A stretch of 64,000 bases of DNA from Dryocosmus kuriphilus (taxonomy: Eukaryota > Arthropoda > Insecta > Hymenoptera > Cynipidae). Position 1 is the first letter of the stretch, and each line of letters begins with the position of its first letter. Under the pieces are notes generated by a model that made no database searches, was not told the origin of the DNA, and worked only from the letters and a program-made list of their open reading frames with translations. Positions 1-9,791 of the stretch are shown piece by piece. Position numbers and translations under genes: made by a program. Location: assembly GCA_038277395.1 (NCBI GenBank), contig CM076194.1, positions 179,032,636 to 179,096,635 on the forward strand. The letters run 5' to 3'.

Positions 1-214
1 TGCCTTATTCTCCACTGGAACATTTCAGTGAGACCGATGCTCTGAGTAATCGCCAATCCCACATTTTTTATTTTTTTGGAAGGGAGGAGGAAATTCATTA
101 CTTCACGACGTGTGGAGCTTCCATGTTAGACATCTCCATGCTCGTCCCACAAGGGATCGCACTAGTGAGATCCCCAGCGAGGAGGGAGGGGCGTTCTCAG
201 ATTAGGCCTACCCT
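1..214. other. No gene recognised
   Basis: I see no open frame here. The stretch lies downstream (minus sense) of the LINE ORF1 remnant, where an ORF2 would be expected, but no endonuclease or reverse transcriptase motif is readable. A short motif around 50-64 (ccaatcccacatt) recurs at about 1925-1937 on the other side of the ORF1 remnant. I cannot say whether this marks an element end. Confidence 0.3.
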
Positions 215-1356
215 CTAAAACTTCCTCCCTTTTCTTCTTGGCACTGATCTCCCCGGAACCGTTTTCGCATTACTTGAGGGGGTGCCGTTTTCTTCGCTGT
301 CTCCATCGTCTCCTTCTGGCTTGTTGACCTTTAGGGTTTTCTTCTGGCTGTTGCCGGCGGACGGAGTATCGCCAGGTTTTGGCACTCCGCTGCCTTGTGC
401 CCCTCCTGGTAATATGTTCTGCAGCACTTGCTGCGGTCTTCGTTTGCACACTCTCGGGCAACATGTCCAAGAGCGTGGCACCTGTAACACCGGGTTTCTG
501 CGCTATACGCCTTCACCCGGCAGTTAACCCACCCGACCCTCAGTCGAGCAGCCTTCTCCAGTTTGGCAGCAGCGGCAGCAACCAGCTCAACAAAGGCTAG
601 GATGCAGCATCTGCTACTCCTCTTGGAAGCCAATCTGATCTCCCAGGGCCGCTTTCACGGCTTCCTCCACTTCAGCAGCCTCCGTAGTCTCAACTTGGTC
701 GTATACTACTAGCTGAGCCTTTGCGACAAGGTGACGGATAATCCCGCCTTCTCCAAGGGCCTCCGAGATGGCTTCACCAAAGTGCTGCCTCTCTTCTGCC
801 TTCGTCGTCACTTCGATGCGGACGTCCCCCGTTCTTGTCTGCCTGATGGTCTTGACGGTTACGCCAAGGTCCTCAAGCTTGACCTTCTTCTGTATGTCCT
901 TGAGAACATCCGCATAGTTCTTTTCCGGGCCTGGCCGGATGGATACGGCCTGCCGGGGGGTTCTTCTCCTCTTTTTCATCGAGGCAATTTGTCCCTTATT
1001 GAGCGCGTTGTCCCTTATTTGCGCCTCCTTCTCTTCGGGCTTCTTCTCCTCCGTCCTCTCCTTCTCCCTCATCCTCTTTGCCAACTTTGACCAAGTGAGC
1101 CCCTCCTGGGCCTTTGTCCTTTTTAGGATCGGCTTCTCGCTTTCGGGTCCGCTAGGCGGGCTGAGGGTCGTTTTCCTCTCCCACTTGCGTGTCTCCATCT
1201 CTCCATCGCTTCCTCCGGCGTCATCTTCGGCTCCGTTTGCGTAGCAACGGAAGCCGTCCTCTTCTTCAAGATGGAACTCAGGAGAGACTTTTCCTTGCGC
1301 CCCTTACCTATCTTCTGCTTCATGAGTATGTTCATCGCTTCCTTGTAGCCCTCCAT
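215..1356 (-). pseudogene. R1-type non-LTR retrotransposon ORF1 (gag-like) remnant
   Basis: Read on the minus strand, three overlapping frames form one broken ORF1: an N-terminal part (1356-1123), a central part (1198-614) and a Cys-rich C-terminal part (633-215). The central part is charged and ends in a compact alpha/beta region around RIEVTTKAEERQHFGEA, as in R1/TRAS-type gag proteins. The C-terminal part has a CCHC zinc knuckle (CYRCHALGHVARECANED) and a second Cys cluster whose histidine spacing is partly lost. Such proteins bind the element's RNA and package it for target-primed reverse transcription. At least two frameshifts make it non-functional. ORF2 is not seen in the 214 bases left before the window edge. 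The family (R1 group) is inferred from layout; the gag-like nature is firmer. Confidence 0.72.
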
Positions 1357-1960
1357 ATCAATATATAAGCATTTCCTGTTGCGTCTTCTCCACTGCTGCC
1401 TTCTGCTGCTCTGTCGTACAGAGCTTTGGCATCTTCTTTAGCAGCTCGCGTACCCTTTTGTGGTGCTACTTTAAATCCTCCTGTGATTTGGCGACGTACC
1501 TTCTCATTCTACCAACTTCCGTGAACGGCCTCCGTTCTTCTTCAACCACGTCGAAGCTGTTGCTGAAGTCCAGCTCCTCTTCCACGTGAGTTTCCTTGCT
1601 CTGCAGGTTCCGATCTCTGCAGCCACCACACACTCTCCGATCAAGGCCCGAAGGGGCTGGCTCCAGATGCCCGATCGCAGCTTACACCTCGGCAGAGCAA
1701 GCTTACAGCAGCCCCTACCCCATGCCGGCGAAAAAACCGGACATAGTTCGGAGCACTCCCAGTGGACTGCGACCATCACCAATCGTGTATTTGGTACGCG
1801 GGGCCTATTTTAGTTCAGTTCTACGCTCTGATTACAGCGAGCCTTCCCCTATCCGCCACCTGGGGACGCGCCAAGCAGGGGTAACTCCTCCCCTCTGCCG
1901 CAGACAACTGCGGTGATCCTTGTGCCAATCCCACATTGCCGCCTTCAGTCTTGTCTTCAT
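1357..1960 (-). other. 5' part and leader of the R1-like LINE
   Basis: The minus strand continues the ORF1 upstream in broken frames: an acidic stretch near 1590-1510 with EEEL and VVEEERRPF, then a helical Lys/Glu/Gln-rich stretch near 1460-1390, interrupted by stops near 1470 and 1358. Further out (1960-1600) the sequence is GC-richer and non-coding, which fits a 5' untranslated region. The GC content drops sharply beyond about 1960, where the A/T-rich repeats begin, so the element's 5' end probably lies there. Confidence 0.45.
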
Positions 1961-3270
1961 CTCAAATAGAGAAGAATCTTACAGTCACGAGAGTGATGTA
2001 AAAAAAACAGAAAATTTCCAGATAAAATCCAAAAGCACGAGAGGAAGCTATGCAAATAAACCAAGCTGATGTGTGAAGGTCCTGATGACGATCAAACTCT
2101 TTTTTGTGAGGACTTATTCTGCCTGAAAGGCTCGGATTGTCTGCATTACTTGAAGAGTTGCATTCAAATTTCCAAATACTGACGATTTTGCTAAGAGAAA
2201 AAAAATATCAATTAATACTTGATAAATTAATTATTTGAATTATTTAATAATCTCAGTCATCACAGTACCTATTGTTGTTAAAAAAGGCGAAAAGCTGAAC
2301 TTTTTTTTCAAAAAAGAAAGGTGACAAATAGGTGACATCAAAAATCTTTTGTGAATTAGATAAACATTTAAATCAATGTTCATTAAAATTTTATTAGGGA
2401 AGGTTCGAAAAAATGAAAAGTATGAAAAATGACAATTCAAGATTCCTTTTTCTGGGGTTGATAATTCCAAAATTTTCACCTGAAAAAATAATATTTTTTG
2501 GTTCAAAAGTCAGCGATTATATTTTTGGTTTAAGAATTCATCTTTTCGATTCAGAATTATTCTTTTCAGTTGAAAATTGAACTATTTTGTTAAAAAATCA
2601 ACAATTTTGTTAAAAATTCATTTTTAGCTGAAAACTCATATTTCTTGGGTTAATAATTCAACTACTTTTGTATGAAAAAAAATATATATTTCTTGTTAAA
2701 AAAATTATCTATTTCGTTTAAAAATGAAACTATTCCTTTGAAAACAAATTTTTCTTGTTGAAAATTTAACTATTTTTTATGAAAACTTTACTTCCTTGTT
2801 CAAAAGTGAAACTTTTTTAATGAAAAAATTAAATATTTTGATTGAAAGTTAAGTTTTTTTTGGTTGAAATTTCAATTATTTAGGGTTCAAAATTAATATT
2901 TTTGAGTTGAAGATTTAACTTTTTTCAGAAGTTCAAGAAATTTTCATTAAAACTTAATCTTTGTTAGAAAAATCACGTTTTTTTCGTTCAAAAATCCACA
3001 GTTTGGCTGAAAATAAATTTCCTTTGTTGAAAATTCATTTTTCTTGTGTCTAAATAATTATTTGTTTAATTGGTCTTTTTCAGTAAAAAATTATACCTAT
3101 CTGCTGAAAACAAATTTTTGTTGTTGAAAATATACATATTTTTGATTAATAATTTATTTTTTTTGTTTGAAAATGTAACTTTTTCAAATGAAGAATTCAA
3201 ATATTTTGGTTGAAAATTAATTTTTTGTTTGTTTAGCAGTTTGTTCAACTATTTTTGGTTCAAAATTAAT
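1961..3270. repeat. A/T-rich degenerate short-period repeats
   Basis: No gene is seen. From about 2500 onward the sequence consists of loosely repeated units of roughly 25-40 bases built on 'ttgaaaattcaact' and 'gttaaaaattcat'. The same vocabulary returns at about 4490-4980. The small open frames in it are by-products of low complexity. Confidence 0.6.
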
Positions 3271-3274
3271 TTTT

Positions 3275-4263
3275 ACATTCTCATCAGAGACGGTATTATA
3301 TTTATGTAAAATTTGACTCTCGCGGATTTCATGAAATCTCCACGTTTTGAGACCCCCTGAGTCAGAAAAAACGGTTTTTTACGACCGTGTCTGTCTGTCT
3401 GTTGTCGTCGTCGTTGTCGTCGTTGTCGTTGTCGTCTGTGATCGCGATAACTTTCGAAGGACTAATCGGATTGGAGTGCGCTTTGGTACACTTCTTTAAG
3501 GGGTAAAAAGAAAGGGCGAGTTCGTTATCCAGCGGTTTTTGACCAACAGTTATGGTTTTATCCATCAAAAACGGTTTTCTCAAAATCAAAAAATCCATTT
3601 TCCGGCTAAACTATGAGAGATACAAAAAAAATATAAGAAAGTAAAATTGTTCACCTTAAAGAATCTACAAATTTTATCTTAATCGTTTTTTGATAAAATG
3701 AACGGTTTTTGTTTTAATCAAGAAAACGCTATTAAAATTAAAAAACTCTGGTTTCCCGCCAAAATATTCAAGATACAAAAAATTGGTAAGAAACAAAGTT
3801 GTTCAATTCAAAAATATCTACCAATTTTCTTTTAACCATTTTTTCATAAAATGCACGGTTTTTGTTTTAATCTATAAAACGTTATTAAAAATAAAAAATT
3901 TCAAATTTCCCGTCAAACTATGCAAGACACGGAAAAATGATAATAAACAAAGTTATTCACCTCAAAAAGTTTTACATATTTTCTCCCTATCATTTTTTTA
4001 AGCAGACGCGTAGTTTTTGAGTTATTCGTGAAATATGTTATGAAATATAAAGAAAACCACTTTTCAGCAAAACTATTCAAGCAGAATTGTTCACCTTGGA
4101 AAGAGCTACAAAATTTATTTATAAGACTCATCGTTTTACTTTTAAGAATCGAAAACCTGTATTGTGAAAATTTGGAAAATCACAAAAAAATTTACCAATC
4201 TACAATGTCTTTTAAAACAATGTAATTATCGAGCGTGAAGCGCGAGCGTCATGATGAGAATGT
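3275..4263 (+). mobile_element. Foldback-type element, left arm (copy 1)
   Basis: The arm begins ACATTCTCATCA (3275-3286), and the perfect inverse TGATGAGAATGT occurs at 4252-4263. The first 330 bases contain a GTCT/GTCGTC simple-repeat block (3390-3440) and the sequence around 'cctga' and 'aaaccgctgg' that recurs at 18125 and 39319 in the same order. From about 3600 to 4140 lie roughly 153-base internal tandem repeats, each with a 'gatac...aaagttgttcacct' box (near 3622, 3773, 3926, 4080). No transposase is encoded, so it would be non-autonomous. Copy 2 (39319-40358) matches it along its whole length. The class of DNA transposon is unknown. Confidence 0.65.
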
Positions 4264-4475
4264 ATTCCTTAAGGGCGATAGAGCCTTAAGTAAAGTAGTT
4301 CCTTTTGGAATTTTTAATTTAAAGGTTTATACGATCCATAAACACCGAGCGCATAGCGCGAGGTGAATAATGGATCGAGCGCGAAGCGCGAGTGCCAACA
4401 GACGCGCGCCCTAGGCGCGCTCATACTTCGCGCGAAGCGGACGACGAGAATGTGCCCGCGAAGCGGGCAGATTTT
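4225..4475. repeat. Cluster of GC-rich hairpins (gcgc-gaa-gcgc)
   Basis: Five short palindromes lie within 250 bases: near 4229 (gagcgtgaagcgcgag), 4346 (gagcgcatagcgcgag), 4376 (gagcgcgaagcgcgag), 4405-4440 (gcgcgc...gcgcgaagc) and 4456 (gcccgcgaagcgggc). Each folds into a stem of 5-7 G-C pairs with a three-base loop. They stand out sharply from the A/T-rich DNA. The same cluster follows the arm at 40325-40565 and is inverted at 53131-53430. Function is unknown. Confidence 0.8.
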
Positions 4476-4995
4476 TTTTGTTCAAAATATAGCGGATCCA
4501 TTTTTGGTTGATCTTGTTTTAGTTTTGGTTAAAAATTCAACCATTGCATTCGTGGTTCAAGAATCCTCTTTTTCGATTGAAAATTCAATTGTTGCATTTT
4601 TGGCTTTGAATTCAACTTTTTTAGTGAAAATTTAAGAATTTTATCTTAATTCAACAATTTTGACAAAAAAGTTCATCTTTAATTGAAAAATCATGCTTTT
4701 TCGTTCAAAAATCATGCTTTTTGGTTAAAAATTCATCTTGTGTGAGAATTCAACTATCTAATTGAAAATATTTTTTTTTTTTGTGTTGATAATTCAACAA
4801 CTTTGTTAAAAAATTGGTCTTTTTCAAAAAAAGAAACTATTCCGTTGAAAATTTAATTATTTTTTTAATTAATTTTTTTTTAATTCAACAACTTTATTAA
4901 AGGTTCATTTTTGGTTGAAAACTCAACCGTTTGACAGAAAATCAAACAATTGTCTTTCACTACACTTTCAACTTTCACTGCATTTTCAAACAAAC
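4476..4995. repeat. A/T-rich degenerate short-period repeats
   Basis: This stretch again uses the 'ttgaaaattcaac' and 'ggttaaaaattcat' vocabulary seen at 2500-3260. It sits between the hairpin cluster and the right arm of the foldback. No gene is visible. Confidence 0.55.
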
Positions 4996-5271
4996 ACTAC
5001 AGAAAGCAAATTTGTAGATTCTTTGGAGGTGAATAACTTTGTTCCTTGCAATTTTTTGTATCCAGCATACTTTGGCCAAAAATTCGAATTTTTGATTTTA
5101 ATAACTTTCCTTCGATTGAAACGAAAACCGTGAATTTTATCAAAAGATTTTAGGAAGCATTCTTGTAGATCTTTTTGAGCTAAACAACTTTGTTCATTAT
5201 AATTTTTTTTGCATCTTGAATATTTTGGCGAGAAATCAGTTTTTAATTTTCAAAAACGTTTTCTCGATTAA

Positions 5272-6181
5272 GGGGTAACACCACCCTAGGATTTTGAAAA
5301 AATCGAATTTTTTTTTCGGTTTAAATGATACTTAGGGGCCATAAAAATATTATCCAATTGCTCGTATATAAAAAAAAATGATAACACCCTTAATTTTGAG
5401 TTTTGCCGCCGTGTGTCAAAGTGTGCGTTTAGAGCGTATGCGGTACCGCTTCGACTTTTTGCTTTTATACCTGCTTTACCCACAAGATATAGGATCATTC
5501 GTTTATTTCGTGGTCACTAGGGTACACTAGTTCGAAATATACATATATTATATGTACACAAGAGTGTATGTGTATGAGTTATTACAGCTGCGATGTGACA
5601 CCAAGTGAAACGCTTCGAACTTGTTATAAAACTTTAAACGCGTTTTTCTCAAAACTACATTTTTCAAATCGGGCGACGACGCAGCTCGAAAACCACTCTA
5701 TAGATCGCTTTGAAATTTTTACTATAGTTTCGTAATTATATAATCTAGAGAAATACATAGCCGTTTTTTGATTGGCCGGAAACTTTTTTTTTGAAAACAA
5801 TTTATTGCGAAAAAAAACGTCAAAAAACTGAAAATTTCTTTAAATTCGTGTCATTTTATGGAAAATTGATAAATTGAAAAACCCCTATGTGTTCCTCTAG
5901 TTAACAGTATCTACTTTAAGAAAAAAAATTTTTTTTTGTTCTAACTCTCATAATTTGGGAGGTACGTCGTCGCCCGTGGAGGTATGCAAAAAAAAAAACG
6001 TTCCCGGAAAGTAGCTGTGACGCCGCCATATTGTTCTAAAAATTCAATAAAAAATTTGTTTACGTACTTCAACATTTGTTTAATCATCCCTGAAAAAAGA
6101 AACCCGATCCCATGATCCGAATCCCCAGAAAAAATTATCAAATTTAGGCTTTTTTTCGGTGCTCTAGAGTGGTGTTACCCC
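5272..6181. mobile_element. TTAA-flanked MITE (piggyBac-like by its target site)
   Basis: The left end reads GGGGTAACACCACCCTAG starting at 5272. The right end (up to 6181) is its inverse with one mismatch in 18 bases. Both ends are bracketed directly by TTAA (5268-5271 and 6182-6185), the duplication expected of piggyBac-type transposition. The 910-base interior has no transposase, only A/T-rich sequence with short frames, so it needs a transposase supplied from elsewhere. It sits inside the foldback right arm: the sequence before 5268 and after 6185 joins into continuous arm sequence, giving a clean empty-site reconstruction. Assignment to piggyBac rests on TTAA only. Confidence 0.82.
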
Positions 6182-6338
6182 TTAAAAGAAAAACCGTCCA
6201 TTTCAGCAAAAAACGGTTGAAACAAAATATGTAGATTTTTTTTGAGGTGAACGATTTTGCATTCATATATTTTTTTGTGTCTCAGATAGTTTCGCCGGAA
6301 AATGGATTTCTTGATTTTATAAAAATAGTTTTCGTTAG

Positions 6339-6408
6339 ACTGTATATCAGCCGCGTCCCCCTTGGCAAGGGGGATGAATGCGACTTGAGGACGCGGCTGA
6401 TCTACAGT
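6339..6408. mobile_element. 70-bp foldback insertion
   Basis: ACTGTATATCAGCCGCGTCC (6339-6358) pairs with its inverse at 6389-6408 with one mismatch. The 30-base loop contains a further cccccttggcaaggggg hairpin. The surrounding foldback arm is interrupted exactly here. It is much more GC-rich than its surroundings and too small to encode anything. Confidence 0.65.
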
Positions 6409-6702
6409 TGCACCAAATAAATACCATAGCTGTTGATCAAAAACCGCTGGTTAACGAACTCTTCCTTACTTTTTACGCCTTAAAGAAGTTCTTTAAGATT
6501 CTTCCTTAAAGAAGAATCTGATGATTCTTTCAAGTTATCGCGGTAACAGCCGCCGACGACAACGATAACAAACAGACACCCTCGCTTCGTAATAACCGCT
6601 TTTTCTTACTCAAGGAGTCTCAAAACGCGAAAATTTGATGAAAACTGAGGGGATGGTGTTCAAATTTTACATAAATCTAATACCTTCTCTGATGAGAATT
6701 TG

Positions 6703-7285
6703 AAAAGTTTAAAAACAAATTATTACTCACATTGAAAACACAACAGACAGCGTCACTATTCGCCAGTAGCACTATTAGCATTTAGCACCATCAGCTGCCA
6801 TTAGCACACTATCTGCCATTACTGGACTTTGGCTGGAAATGCTTACCGCGGCGTGGCGCTACTATCCAGCCGAAATTAATCACATATTTACCGACGAGAA
6901 TTTCTGATACTGAGAAGAGAATCGCTTATTGAAGTCGCCTTTATATATGATATATCTATCACATTATATTTTTTTAACTTCTACCGCCCAAAAATAAACT
7001 TTTTCCAATTATATGGTCATTTTCTAGCATAAAGTTTACCGTCGAATTATAATTAAAACCATTTAAACATTTATTTTGTTTCTTTCATTCATTAAATTTT
7101 GCGCAAATTTTACGGGTACTTTACGGATACTTTAGGGATAGGCTGTAGCGTACCCACTGCGTTCCGACGTTTCGCCAGGGTATGAATATTTTGCAATCTA
7201 AAATGCTCTTGCGCTCAGGACCTGGGTTTTGACTCCTTGGGATCAGCCGACTATCAGACATTACACTAAAAGTAAAATCGATGGC
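6703..7285. other. No gene; possible Penelope-type 3' relic
   Basis: No open frame of note is present. Near 6735-6830 is a short patch of repeated 'attagcac/ctgccatta'. At about 7150-7190 the minus strand contains cgaaacgtcgg next to a GC-rich stretch, the 3' half of a hammerhead-type core, but the matching upstream half is not recognisable. Confidence 0.3.
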
Positions 7286-7296
7286 GATGATGATGA

Positions 7297-7357
<61 letters not shown>
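7286..7357 (+). repeat. (GAT)n microsatellite
   Basis: About 24 trinucleotide units of GAT/ATG run through this interval with a single interruption (gatttg) near 7296. Confidence 0.95.
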
Positions 7358-7680
7358 GGATAAAAGTCTTGATACCTCGTGCTAAATATCGCTTACTGGT
7401 TGCGGATTTTTGTATTCTTAAATATGTTTTGTTTTTTTCTCTAACTAGGTTAAGAGATCACATTGTTACATTAGGTTAAGATTTTACTTTGTAAAATTAG
7501 TTTAAGTTTTTTCTTGAATAAACAAAAGAAAGTAAGTATGTAGTTAAAAAAATACATTTATAAATTTATTTTAACCTTATCAGCTTAGTTAAGCATTAGT
7601 TAATGTTTTATTAACAGATGGCGCTAAGGTAAGAGTAAAAGAATAAGAAAAGAAAATTTTCAATTTACCTTCATAAACTA

Positions 7681-8257
7681 TACGTATGCATGTTGAAATA
7701 TCTCGAGAACTACGGAATCCCCGATACTAATAATAAATTATGACACTTACAGATGAGCTCATTGTGTACCTACTACTTTAATTTATAGATGAGGAAAAAA
7801 ATGAGCTGAACTTAAATTTCGTGCTTTTTCAGCTTTGCTCAAATTTTAGCTATGGAATTTCGTTCCTTTCAACGATATATTTTCAGCACATGGATGGGTT
7901 GAATTGCGTATGCGTGTTGAAACATGTCGAGAACTCGGCAATCTCCGATACAATGTACGTGGATGTTTTTAGAAACTTCTGGCAGTGATGCTTCGAGAAG
8001 TGTCGAGAACTCGTTGAACTATGCGTATACGCATTGAAACCTGTCGAGAACTCGGGAACACCCCACACAATCTACCTGGAAGTTTTTAGAAACTTGTGGC
8101 AGTAACGCTGCGAGAAGTTTCAAGAACTCGTTGCATTATGCGTATGCATGTTGAAACCTGTCAAGAACTCGGGAATCCCCAATACAGTCTACCTGGAAGT
8201 TTCTAGAAATGTTCTGTATGGAAACTTCTTGCGCAGTAGTTTCGACTCCTCAGTGCG
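7681..8257. repeat. 117-bp tandem repeat array
   Basis: Units start with a gcgtatgcgtgttgaaac-like box at 7906, 8023 and 8140, exactly 117 bases apart. Each contains 'tgtcgagaactcg', 'acctggaagtttttagaaac' and 'gcgagaagtttcaagaactcg'. A further diverged piece lies at 7682-7727. Short open frames here are not convincing genes. Confidence 0.85.
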
Positions 8258-8474
8258 TCACCTACATGAGACATTGCTGGAACAATTTTCTAATGGCGCC
8301 ATCTACTGCCGTAAAAACGTGTCGGTTGATGGCATGGACATGAATCATTATCATCTGTCGGTAAATGTTTGGTTTTACAGACATATAGCCTGAAACAGAG
8401 CCCTACACTCGAACTCTTATAGACAAATATATATAAATATAGGTCTGAGTTACTAAATGTCGGTGAATGTCTGT
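8258..8474. other. No gene recognised
   Basis: Unique-looking sequence between two repeat arrays. A small frame (to 8393) begins inside the preceding satellite and shows no recognisable domain. Confidence 0.3.
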
Positions 8475-8645
8475 TTTACCCTTTTCAGGTTTCTACCTTA
8501 CCGACTGCTGGTTTTAACTGTGTCGGAGTCCTACCTTACCGTGTAACGGTAAATGAATGAACCGCCTGTTTCATACTACTACCTTACCGACTGGATTTTA
8601 CCTGTGTCAGATTCTTACCTTACTGGCTGAAGGTAACTAACTGAT
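8475..8645. repeat. 86-bp tandem duplication
   Basis: The box 'taccttaccgactg' begins at 8494 and again at 8580, each followed by a 'ttttaactgtgtcgg / ttttacctgtgtcag' box. About two copies are present. Confidence 0.7.
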
Positions 8646-9330
8646 GAAGGAATAATAAGAAGAAAATATTCCACTCACACCCAAGCAATTAACGTCCAAA
8701 CAAATTCAAAACAAGATTTTTCATAATGAAAATATTACGAACGATTTGGACCAACAAATAAAGGTAACTAAACAAAGAAAGAGGAAAGAAATGAGAAAGC
8801 GACCAACAAAACCTCTTCTTTCTCAATTCCGTTTTTTATAAAAATTTAAAATTTTAAAGGCAATTTAAGGTTTAAAGAATTGAGTGAAACAGAAATAAAA
8901 ATAAAAATAGATATTCTTTCGTCTTTCTTTGTCCAACTTACCCACCACCAAAAAACCCACCACCATCTAACATTCCCACCACTAAAAAACCCACCACCCA
9001 AAAAAATAAAAAGAATATAATAAATAAATAAATAAATATATGGAAAACAAAAAAATTAAAAAAGCAGTCAACGTTTCGGTACTTCTCCAGCACCCTTCTC
9101 AAGACTGAGAAAGAAAATCAAATAAAATTTAGTTCGATTTTACCCATGGCGACCTGCGGAACTCGAGTCTGACAACTGCTGCTCCTCCGGTCGCCAAGGA
9201 CAAACTGCAAACTCAGGTATATAAAATCAAACCTAGCAGAAGCATTAAATTACTATACCTATCCAATTCAAAACAAATGATAAAGGGATAATAAGAAGAA
9301 AATGTTCCACTCACACCCAAGCAATTACAT
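8644..9330 (-). mobile_element. Penelope-like fragment with short direct repeats
   Basis: A segment reading 'ataataagaagaaaat.ttccactcacacccaagcaatta' occurs at about 8650-8695 and again at 9288-9330, so the intervening 590 bases are bracketed by direct repeats. Between them lie an A/C-rich low-complexity tract (8940-9010) and, on the minus strand at 9064-9110, a degenerate hammerhead-like core. A GC-rich patch with inverted ggcgacc/ggtcgcc follows at 9150-9200. The combination resembles the pseudo-LTR of Penelope-like elements, but no reverse transcriptase is present, so the assignment is tentative. Confidence 0.4.
9064..9110 (-). ncRNA. Degenerate hammerhead-like ribozyme core
   Basis: On the minus strand the order is TTGAGAA (9102-9096), a short GGT/ACC stem, then GAAA (9077-9074) followed by cgttgac. 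This matches the hammerhead layout (CUGANGA, stem II, GAAA) with two deviations in the first box, so activity is doubtful. Confidence 0.35.
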
Positions 9331-9509
9331 AGCTATACTACTAAGCAAGTTTCTCCGATAAAAGGAATCTTAAAAAAAAAGAAAATGGACATCGGCGAAT
9401 CAGAAGATGATAGTGGCAATCTCACTTCTAGAAAAAAATTTCATTTACAAATAAATCAAGTTCTTAGCACGTTATTAAAACAATTAAATTATAACTGCCT
9501 ATAAAGGTA
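9331..9509 (+). pseudogene. Probable upstream part of the hAT relic
   Basis: Short broken frames with acidic content (near 9385-9420, roughly MDIGESEDDSGN) precede the dimerisation domain. They may belong to the same transposase but are too decayed to identify. Confidence 0.3.
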
Positions 9510-9791
9510 TTGCACATGCTTTACGATTTTCATTTTATCGAATCGTATCCAAATATCCACATTGCACTACGTATATTTTTAACTTTACCAGTTACGGTTG
9601 CTTCCAACGAAAGAAGTTTCAGTAAAATTAAGCTAATAAAAACCTATTTAAGTTCGACTATGGGACAAATGCGATTAACAAGTCTTGCAAAGTTATTAAT
9701 TGACAACGAAGTCGCAAAAGTGATAGATTTCAACGATGTGATAGATGACTTTGCAAGCGTGAACTCTAGGTGGCAGAAATTGTTCTTGTAG
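9510..9791 (+). pseudogene. hAT transposase C-terminal dimerisation domain (ZMYM1-like)
   Basis: The 93-residue frame ends in a stop at 9789-9791 and matches the C-terminal dimerisation domain of hAT transposases of the zinc-finger-MYM-type-1-like group. Key features are YPNIHIALRIFLTLPVTVAS near residue 14, ERSFSK after it, and LIDNEVAK near residue 65. In intact proteins this domain follows an RNase H-like catalytic core of some 400 residues, which is absent here, as is the BED or TTF zinc finger. The open frame has no internal stop, so the loss may be fairly recent, but a C-terminal piece alone cannot transpose. Confidence 0.85.

Larger units (their letters stand above)
4996..6702 (-). mobile_element. 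Foldback-type element, right arm, interrupted by two insertions
   Basis: Bases 4996-5267 and 6186-6702 are the reverse complement of the left-arm vocabulary: 'gaggtgaacgattttg', 'tttcgccggaaaatgg', 'aaaccgctggttaacgaactc', the GTC-rich block inverted at 6540-6580, and the terminus tgatgagaa near 6690-6698. The arm is split by a TTAA-flanked element (5272-6181) and by a 70-bp foldback (6339-6408). Taken with the left arm, the whole composite would span about 3275-6702. Confidence 0.6.

Noticed and set aside
5520..5600. Possible promoter (TATA-like 'atatattatatg')
   Set aside because: It lies inside the TTAA MITE, with no downstream gene.
7681..8257. CRISPR-like regularly spaced repeats
   Set aside because: The whole 117-bp unit repeats, with no distinct unique spacers, and the context is eukaryotic transposon DNA.
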